Below, in pieces: positions 38,701 through 47,700 of a stretch of DNA of 64,000 nt (its first letter is position 1; each line of letters starts with the position of its first letter). The DNA comes from Micrasema longulum. Its lineage: Eukaryota > Arthropoda > Insecta > Trichoptera > Brachycentridae. The stretch covers positions 95,865 through 159,864 of the forward strand of contig JAGVSM010005005.1 of assembly GCA_022494885.1 (NCBI GenBank), in the 5' to 3' direction. A program made the position numbers and the translations under genes. Below the pieces are notes generated by a model that saw only the letters and a program-made list of their open reading frames with translations, did not search any database and was not told the DNA's origin.

Positions 38701-41700
38701 CTCGCAAGATGAAAAAAAACAACCTACATGAAATTTAAGAAGCCTAAAAAATATTTTTGATGAATATTTACAATCGATGCTTTTTTCTCTCTCTAACCGA
38801 AAAAAACTTTTTACAATCAACACTTTCAGGATGGTTAACATTATGTAGTAGTTTCATACTATGAAATGGAATAGATCGTCTTCGACAGCCTTTCAGAACA
38901 CGCGGGTTAACCTTTCTCTAAAGCTAGGGTTTCCTAGGACAGCGGTGCCCGTATTTTAACGGCCGTAGTGAACGGTGATGCGGTGGACAGCCGTCGTAAC
39001 GGTGACTAGAGTGTAGTTTCCTAGGAAAACAGTGTTATCAACACCATTTAACACCGTTTTCCTAGGAAACCACTCTCTAGTCGACGTTACGACGGCTGTC
39101 CACCGCATCGCCGTTCACTACGGCCGTTAAGATGCGGGCACCGCTGTCCTAGGAAACCCTAGCTTTACTGTCCTACTGTCGCGCGTTGCGGTGCTGTGTG
39201 GTCACTACACATTAAAAAATAAGAGATTTAAAAAGGGAAAAATGGAATATTTATAGGAAATGGCTTTAATTAACCATGATTTAGTTCAAGGATGATAATA
39301 TTTCAAATCTAACTGCTGAAAATATGTAAAAACTATCGGGTATCGCTAACGACTCGGGCGAAACGTGCACCCGCGCCAACTTCCCGAGAGCGGTAGAGTA
39401 GCTACATAGCAGGGGCGAACTGTGTATAGAAGCGATTATGCGCAGCTTACCATGATATTTGACTGACCATAATAATGTTTTACTGTATCTTTATTTACAG
39501 AAAAACAAATTAATAATTACTATTTATTTTAAATCATTTCCACCGTTTGTATTTTTATCCTAATATAAATATTAATATTAATAAAGCGCGCCCAGCGCCT
39601 GCGGTGAGCCAAGAAACTAGCCGAGTTTTCCAGCTTATTTTTTCACACAAATAAGTATACTGTATTTTAAATGTCTTAACCCCAGTGCGGGTTTTGCTTA
39701 AACTTGCAGATTACACAAATTATTAGAAGATTCTTGATTTGAAAAACATTATTTCTTACGGACTATTTTTCTTTGAGATGGAACTTTTGACATAAGACCA
39801 TTTACTTTCATGCGTCATATTGCAGGATATATGGCGCTCGACGCGGCCGTTTTTAGCACTATTAATTTCTAAAACAATTCGACCAGTTGACATTTCAATT
39901 TTTATTATCGACTGAATTCGTAGTGCTATTTTTTATTTATTTTTAAATGAGTTTTGTATGAAAAGATTGGATAATATATCTATATAATATAATATATCAA
40001 GAAGTTACGTCGCTTAAGTTGATTTCATGGATGAGAGTTGTTGTATCACACAGAACTACAGAAAAATATAAATTTATAGTATCTATTGCTTACATTATGT
40101 ATTATGTACCTTCTAGGTAGGTACTAGTAGGTACAAATATATGATTTTTTTATAGCTTACCTGTAAATACAATCACCATTTGCCACTGCTACATAGTACT
40201 GGACTACGTGACTGACTAAGAGTATACTTTTGATGATATTTGTAATTTATCCCCGATTTCCGAAAAAATGTTTTTTTTTTGTGCCTAATAAGTACTTATT
40301 ATTTAATAACAAATTATTTCAGTCGATACGTAAATGTGTAATGGAGGAATACTGAATATCTAAACCCAATACTGACTATATTTATAAAGATATTATAGTT
40401 ATTAGACGCAATGTGTACTGGCTACACATCACCGCGCACCGGGGAGGGAGGGTTGAGAGGAGAGGCGACTCGGCTCAAGGCTCTGCCGAGGCATCCACAC
40501 ACAGGCATCCGGGCGAGCCGGGTCCACCCCCGCGTCGCACCCCCGAAACGCTCGTCGCAGGAAACTGCCGCATTCGCCGTCGGACTTGACTGTTAGTTAA
40601 GAAATCAAACCTAAAAGGCGAATAAAATCATTTTGTTTACGCTTTATACTTAGGCGCCTCGAAGTCAGGGTAACTCCAAATATGATATTAGGCTTAGCGT
40701 TATTTCGGTTTGCAAATATAGTTTCATTTACGTACTCACTCGCAGATTCAGTTCGTAATCATTATGCTCTCATACGAAATATTTCAATTAAATTTTATTC
40801 AAATAATCACTAAGTTCATTTATCAAACACTAGTGTAATTAAAATGTTAAATATCGATTGGTATTTATACTTAATCTTTTGTAGTTCCCGGTTACTATAG
40901 TCTTTAAAATATAGCTTGATTAGAAAGACAGCTGGCAAACTTATTTCATTAGTGATGAGAAATTACTGATCACTGATCAAATCGATTTTATCAGTTATTT
41001 CATGCAATCATGAAACTCTGTTTCCGAAAATTGATATAACAAGCCTTTTATAGTGTGTTTAACACAAATATCCTCAAAAATGAGACGTTTATACTTTTTT
41101 CAGAAACAACATCAAATTAATTATTTTTTTATTCGATCAATTTGTCCATCTCTAACGATTTTGCAAAACGATGTAACCTTGTAAGAGCGTCGTTAATAAT
41201 TAGGTTTATTTTAGTTTTCTTTTAGTTTTAAAGCTGATTTTATTTATTGATGTTGATTTATGTTTCAAGCATTGTATTAAAAAAATAAATTAACACGCCA
41301 GATACAAATGATTTTTTGTGTGTCAATATAAATAACTCCTTTGACGTTACTACGTCGTCACTTTTTCTGACAACTGTCATTCTTATCATGTTACATTTTA
41401 AGAAATATAAATACGCGTATTTGTATCGAGTACAGGAGACATCTAGACGTCTTCGTATATTTTAAGGAAAAACTGATCATCTTCATCGTTTTGATTAGTA
41501 ATTGAGGTACCTGCGCAAAATGAACTAAGTTTGTCCCGAACTGCAGTAGCTCAATCACAAATAACTATCGACGTGCTTAAAAACATGCTGAGTGTTTGAG
41601 CGATCGTAATAAACAATAATGAACATGCTTAAGTTATCGCAGGCGTAAGTCAACGCGTGTGTAATCCTAAGTCAACGCTTGTGTAGGTTTGTTTTTTGTT

Positions 41701-44700
41701 TTCCTCGTAAATAAATACAGTTCATTGGCGAAAAATCGGCGTTTTCTATGAAAAATAATACAATATATTGCATTTACAAAATTGTAAGGAGTATTTATTA
41801 CAAAAAAGTGAAAATTAAATTACAATGTCGACTGTTTTTCTTGACATTTGGCTTGCCAACCGCCGGCTGAATGCAATGACTATTCATTGATAATAAATAA
41901 TAAATAAATAAAAATAGCAGTTTTGGAAAATTTTCCATATTTATACCGGTGAAATTCAAATATGTGATTGCGCAGCAGGATTACACGTAGCGAAACGTAA
42001 ATATTTTGACATTTAATATAAGGTGTTCACGGATGTTCCATTGTGATCGCGAATACGATTTATTTATTTATGTTTACAACCATGGTAAGAAATTGTTATC
42101 ACGTCGCTTATTAGCACGTCGATAGTTATTTGTGATTGAGCTACAGGAGTGTTAATGAACAATTACTCGTATTTTAGCACTTTGTAGCTTTTCAAAATAA
42201 TTTCATAAATTAATACTCCGCATAGAAATAATTATGAATAATACGCGTTATAAGAACCGAGGTATGTATTATAGTATTATGTGCATGCATTACAACGGTT
42301 CCTTGGTTCCGTAGCTACCTTCATGGTGTAACAATTTATGCATTCATCAATTTGTACTGGAATGCTTCGTATTCGCTATTGAGATTAATAACTATTCGAA
42401 TCTTCGGAGACGGATTGTTTGTCATTGAATGCGGTAAACGTGATACTAGCAATTAGCATCTTTGGAAAGAGAAAATAAACAAAAAAGGTTATTCATATTA
42501 TTATATCCAAATTATGGCGATAATGAGGAAGTTCAGTGATGCATTTTTATTTGTTGATATATAGACTATTTAAAAAAATATATATATATTACTCCGCATG
42601 TGACGTCCGAGGTTCTCTTCCGCTTATTATCTGTCAGATCTGCCGATCGGTCCGTTTACGGTAAGTAAACCGGATATCTTTCAAAGCTCTCTTATCATCG
42701 GTTGATTCATATTAACGTTGTCAAATTAAACCACTTTTATTTTTAAAAATATTTTTTTTCGTACATTTTCGAGAAACATTGTCGTAATTTTTACCGCGCT
42801 AGAAAATATTTTTTGCATCCAATTTCCCGTGGGGCCGAAGGCTTTCATCGATCGAGGCGGTTCGGTCACGTGAAACGAATGGATGACGAAAGAACGGTAA
42901 AAAAGATATGCGGCGAGAATAAACGAAACGGTAACGAGAGACTTAAGAAGTCATACGGTATTTGTGAAGATGCGCACTTATGGTTACAGTCATATCTGTA
43001 TGAACGAGAGTATGAGGTCGCATTTCAAAATAAAAGATCTCCAGCACACTTGGTAACAACAGGAATACCACAAGGATCAGTTTTAGAGCCATCGTTACGT
43101 ATAAAGATGGGGAAAAAATAATTAAATCTCGCGGATTACGGGCTCATTGTTATGTTGATGATACCCGAATAAACTTTTTCTGTAAGCCAATCGATAAAGA
43201 CAATTTGCAATCAGCCATCACTCAGTGCATTGGAAAAAAAGGTGAGTGGATGGTTGAAAACCAGCTTATTCTTAATGCGTCGAAAACAGAAAACCTTCGG
43301 GTAGCCACGCCGAGAAGGTAACATCAACCTGGATATCGAAATATCGACTTCGACTTGTTCTTCGGCTGTCCTGAACTCGGGACCACGGTCGCCATTCGTG
43401 TTGCGCCATCGTCTCGATATTATACATGCAGTCTGTACTGACCTGTAGATGTACGGCCCCAGCTCGTCCAGGACGGGCTTGGAGCCGTTGTTGAGGAACT
43501 CGTCAGCGTTGGTGACGTTGTAGACGTAGACGCTGATGACGGGGGTGACGGGCGGCTTGGACCAGAGCTTGAAGGTCTGCGAACTGCTTCGGAGGACCAG
43601 TTCCTGGAATGAAACAGGTATCGTACAGTCGACTTATTGCGGTCCTGGGGTAGTCAGACAAATTAACGGTTAATACTTGGGTGGCTATGATGGCGATAGG
43701 GGCATTGAAAGCAGTAAATGTAAATTCTAAAAACAGTAAACGCGAACCTTTTGTAAACAATGAATTTAAAAAAAATAATCTAATACTGTATATGAATTAT
43801 TTTTAATTGTTTTTGCATTGTGGGTGAGGCATGGCCCTGTGGTTGGTATTGAGACATAATATATGAGATTTATCACATTTATGCGAAAATTCATTCAATT
43901 TTTTTTTCTTGTCTCGCAAGTTGATAATTTTTTATTAATTTTTGTTTTAGTTCAAATTTTTTAAACAAAAAATAATTCATCTTTTATACATATTACGCAA
44001 TTTTTTTTTTTGGACCGAGAAATATTTCAGTTCTTATTATTTACTCAAATATTTAAATTTTCAAACCATTTCCAACAAGTCGGAAATAACTTGTGCTGGA
44101 AAAATGGAAATCGAGTCGTGGTAAAGTGGGATTTGAACCTCGGAGTCCACAACACTACAGCGAGACCACAACCCGGTTCGAAGTTATATGTTATTGTTTT
44201 ATATGGTAGAGTTAAAGTACCAAGCCATTTAACTGGAATAAAAATTAGTAATATAATTATAATAAAAGAAGCCCAAGCCTCGGAGGACCACCGGATAAAC
44301 CAGAAGATGTTAAAGCGCTCGCCTCCCAACTAACAGCCCCTATACTTTATAGATCTAGACTTGGAGGGAGAGATTTTTTTAGTAAAATGAAAACTCTCGC
44401 CCTCCACGCAGTAGCCAGGCTCTTTGAACACCTGGGTCGCGATTACAAACGATTACACAAGTTCGACTATACATATCTAGACGGCATAAAGTGTAATATA
44501 ATTTATGTACGAAAATGCATATATTTGTATGAAAAAATAATGTAGGTTCGTCAATAACCTGTAATTGAACGTTTTTAGGAAAACCTAGCTTTACTAATAG
44601 AATAAATGTTAAAATAACATTATTATTCAATATGGATTTAAGACACGTTTAAAAAGTATGTACCTAAATTGGTTCTCTCGGCACGGGACACTCGCGAGGG

Positions 44701-47700
44701 AACATTTTCCAAATTGAACAAATGAATACAAAAATTGTAAAGTTCGTACGTGAAATCGCATTGAAAAACCAAAACGATTCCGGACTGACCGCGTAACATT
44801 GAAAATGTTTATATTTTTAATTTCATCGCGCATCGGGCTGAACACTGTAATCGTATCGACCTTTAGTAAATTTAATAAAAGTAACGAGCGAGTCAACAAT
44901 TCGGCATTCGGAACCGGAAGTGAATAATTATGGATTAATAAGCATCCGATATTGTACCGGAAGGAAATAATGCTACATTTTAGCATTTTAGTTAAATAAA
45001 AACAAGGTCTCGTGGTAAAGAACAAAAATAAATACCACATTACAATATTTCGTCAATACAATATTTGCTGATGCAAACATGACGCATTCAACGTTGAGAG
45101 AACTTATTTCGCTCAACAATCAGTCAATTATTTGAATAAGTGCAATGTGTAAATATATATTCCGAATCGGGTTGTTGTCCCGCGGCTAGTGTTGCGGACT
45201 CGCGGATCAGAGGTCCGAGGCTCGAACCCAACTTGATTTCCATTTCCTAGTAGTGAGATATTTACAGCTCGTTGAAAATGGTCACCGAAGCTAATTTATA
45301 AATAAAGCCTTTTCTAAAAATAAAAAAAAATAGGTGATCGCGCGTAAGTTGGATTCGTTACCATCGCTGGAGCCATGAAAATATTCCTTTATTTATTCCT
45401 AAGCCAATTCCAACAGTTACATGAAGAAATATAAATACAAAAAACTGAACGAAATGAACATTAAACTATGTAGCGAACACAAACAAGGGCAATACAATAT
45501 CGGTTTACAATTTGTTCATAAAAACGAAAAACATAAGACTTCGAGCTAAACCATGCCAATACATTTTATAAAACAGGTGTTATTTTTTTGTCATAATAGA
45601 TTCAAATATTTTCGGAACAATAGATAACATTGATAAAGGTCTATAATTTTTGACATTAGACTTGTCACCAGACTTAAAAATTGGCCTGATAAATGAAGTT
45701 TTCCTAGAATCAGGAAATGTGCCACAATATGTTCTAGTAATTTGTACCGTGTCATACATAGTCAGTACAGCCGACGTTATAATGACGTCATCCCTGCTAT
45801 ATGACCGCCGCGCGTCGATAGAAAAGATGTCGACACCGCTCTCTTACGAAACCATAGCTTCAGTTTGATAGATCGATGTTCGGGTAAAAAATAATAATAA
45901 TTAGGCAGTCTATTGTCGTTTCAAGTACGCCCTAGCTATTGTTATTCGTTTAGACCGATCGATGGCATTATTATCGAGTCGGGACTCGGACGCATCTTCC
46001 ATTAATGGATAAATAATACATACCACTTCGAGTTATTAAATGGCAGTTAGTATAATGATCTGTGTTCACGTAAACGGCCGGAGCGGAGCCACTTGTATTT
46101 ACTAATAATTATGTACAATTTAAACATAATAGGATTCGACAGACGAAATACAAGAACGAAGAAAATGACCCGTCTCGTGATGTGGTCGGCGTCAGGGATC
46201 CGAGGGTCGAACCCCGCTCTTCCGCAACTCGATTCGCGCCAAACCTTCCCGGATCCTAAAATATTTCATCATCTTCCGGTCGTCACATAGAGGACTCCGC
46301 TGGTGTAGTTTCTGTGGATATCTGTCATCGGTTTTATTCTGTGCATATTTTATTTGTTAAAAAAATAAATTTTAAAAAAAGTGCTAATGTAATTTAGAAA
46401 AATAATGCAGTCGACTGCCGCCAATCGATGGGAATGAGTTGTAAAATTTTAGAAAGTTTAAAAATAATGGAAATTTTCTGTACGATGCTCCCACAAAATG
46501 CAATTATTTGTTGAACCTTGAATTACTTTTCTTCTTTATTCCCCTTTCCGTTTTACGTTTAGATTTATTGTTTAATATATGCCGCAGTATTAAAAATAGT
46601 CCAGAAACCGCGCGCGCGCATTAAACAGAAGGCGACTAAACTACTCTTAAAGGAGTAGTTTTACGTTTTGACTTATTACTTTCTTTGTAGACGTCACTAA
46701 GTACGCAACTTCTGATTAGAATTCAACTATGCCGTGTTGTGTCGTTTTTAAAGTATAGAAATACTGCTGGGATCTTAAAGAAACAGGATGGGATCACATT
46801 TCACGTGTAAGTAGCAAATGTATGTGTAGGTAGCAAATGCATTACTTAAAATTTTTATTATTTTTCATTTGTCAGATTGTCGAAGAAAACAAATTGAACA
46901 TTTCGTTAGTGTTGCCAGGGTAGTCAAATTGTTTACACTATTTTGCTCATTATTTGAAATTATCTTTAAAACACCTCTTATTTTGCACCATTATTTTGAC
47001 ATAATGATACAAAAATATCCGTTTCATGTAAAATAAAATTTGTTTTATTTTTCGTATTAATTACTCATATTAGATGATTCTTTACTTATGTACTCTGTTG
47101 TGTCAATCAATGTTTCCGCGTGTACAATTAAATTTTAGAGAAATTAACAAATTGCTTTTTTTTTAAATATAATTATCGTACGTTTGTTATGATTGTATTT
47201 TTCGCGATTTGGCAACATTACGCGGCGACTTCACGCATGCGCGCGGCGAAAGTGGGGCAAAGTGGAGGGTTTTTTGTACACAGTCCGATGTATTCAAATA
47301 TGATTCTACGCTCCTTCTGGACTATTCTTAATTCCATGCAGAATACATTAGTCCGATATTTCAAATTTTGACTCATTCCGTTTTTCTTATAATAAATTTT
47401 TGAGGCCTTCTACCGAGACGTTGAAATCTATACTAAATTGCAAATAGACAACACAAAAACAACGAAAACTAGGAAAAATATTAAAAATACATTTTCAAAC
47501 TAGTTCAAAATAAACTCGTTTCAAATCTACTTACTAACTACGGGCGAGCGACCCGGTAGAGTGTATAACTAGACGCATTGAATAAAATAAAAGTGTACGA
47601 TTTGCGTTTATTATTATACATTTTTTAGATAAAATTGAATGGCGTTTTTATAATTTACCCAAATGTTTTGATTTTGGGACGATTTTCTTTTATCCGTAAA

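Noticed and set aside
44627..45040. 137-codon minus-strand frame
   Set aside because: No family match and composition of AT-rich non-coding DNA; treated as chance.
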